Of a stretch of 64,000 nt of DNA, positions 62,615 through 64,000 are shown piece by piece (within the stretch, counting starts at the first letter, position 1; the number at the start of each line of letters is the position of its first letter). This DNA is from Xenorhabdus poinarii G6. GTDB lineage: Bacteria; Pseudomonadota; Gammaproteobacteria; Enterobacterales; Enterobacteriaceae. The stretch is taken from assembly GCF_000968175.1 (NCBI RefSeq), contig NZ_FO704551.1:3038001-3102000 (forward strand). The letters run 5' to 3'. The notes under the pieces were generated by a model. It saw only the letters and a program-made list of their open reading frames with translations, was not told where the DNA came from and ran no database searches. The position numbers and the translations under genes were made by a program.

Positions 62615-62711
62615 AGAGCCTATCTCACCAATAATTAAGAATAGCAATCAAACAGCAATTTACCTGCCATTTATCAACTAATTATAAACAACCATTGATG
62701 AGATAGGTTCT
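62615..62711. repeat. 97-bp element with 18-bp inverted repeats (MITE-like)
   Basis: AGAGCCTATCTCACCAAT (62615-62632) is repeated inverted as ATTGATGAGATAGGTTCT (62694-62711), matching at 16 of 18 positions, around a 61-bp AT-rich core. No transposase or clear target duplication is visible. It could be a small non-autonomous element or a structured RNA. Confidence 0.55.
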
Positions 62712-62786
62712 TCTTAAGACAACGTATCAAATAATGCCCTGATACTATGCCTTAAAGCAATGTCCTAAGACATACTCTAAGGCAAA

Positions 62787-62815
62787 GTATAAAAAGGGCA
62801 TCGATAGATGCCCTT
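62787..62815 (-). terminator. tufB terminator
   Basis: AAGGGCATC (62794-62802) and GATGCCCTT (62807-62815) form a 9-bp stem with a TATC loop and are followed by TTTATAC on the minus strand, 23 bp after the tufB stop. Confidence 0.85.
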
Positions 62816-62838
62816 CTAAAATGAACACATAAAAAAAA

Positions 62839-64000
<1,162 letters not shown>

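Larger units (their letters stand above)
62440..62838 (-). other. tufB-secE spacer
   Basis: A 399-bp region. It contains the tufB terminator (62787-62815), a nested stem-loop GCCTTA/TAAGGC around ATGTC/GACAT (62749-62783), a MITE-like inverted repeat (62615-62711) and presumably the secE promoter, which I could not assign. No coding sequence is supported. Confidence 0.6.

Overview
This window looks like a chromosomal segment of a gamma-proteobacterium of the order Enterobacterales. The fairly low-GC coding style, AT-rich spacers and gene set fit Morganellaceae, with Xenorhabdus or Photorhabdus the best guess; the genus is inferred. Most proteins match their Escherichia coli counterparts closely in length and motifs, and the backbone follows E. 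coli order around 90 min, inverted.

Layout: (1) 1-9858, pgi (partial), lysC, iclR and eda, then aceK-aceA-aceB and metA on the minus strand: glyoxylate bypass with its repressor, plus aspartate/methionine entry enzymes. (2) 10078-15422, a complete minus-strand rRNA operon (16S, tRNA-Glu, 23S, 5S) with P1/P2 promoters, boxA sites and a terminator; it corresponds in position to E. coli rrnE. (3) 15539-18636, purHD behind a PurR box. (4) 18666-23197, nudC-hemE-nfi-yjaG-hupA-yjaH on the minus strand. (5) 23378-29287, thiCEFSGH behind a TPP riboswitch. (6) 29336-34278, a five-gene minus-strand operon not found here in E. coli: class III aminotransferase, zinc-type dehydrogenase, HAD phosphatase, YbjJ-like MFS transporter, DUF1349 protein. 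This is the most unusual content. (7) 34550-49941, the whole maltose regulon in one block: malT, malPQ, malEFG, malK-lamB-malM. (8) 50048-64000, rpoC, rpoB, rplL, rplJ, rplA, rplK, nusG, secE and most of tufB, all minus strand.

The accessory operon and the maltose block together lie between thiH and rpoC, which are near neighbours in E. coli. MalT activates the maltodextrin genes; LamB, MalE, MalF, MalG and MalK import the sugar, and MalQ and MalP convert it to glucose and glucose-1-phosphate. The accessory operon has the enzyme logic (oxidise, transaminate, dephosphorylate, export) expected of a small amino-sugar or aminocyclitol pathway, but its substrate cannot be read from sequence.

Regulatory features include the TPP riboswitch, the rplL-rpoB attenuator, a four-hairpin rpoB-rpoC spacer, an aceA-aceK hairpin and candidate PurR, MetJ, IclR, CRP and MalT sites. 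Oddities include a 16S base change at position 27 without a compensating change, a 17-bp tandem repeat before the accessory operon, a MITE-like inverted repeat beside tufB, and no recognisable lysine riboswitch before lysC or rsd gene before thiC.
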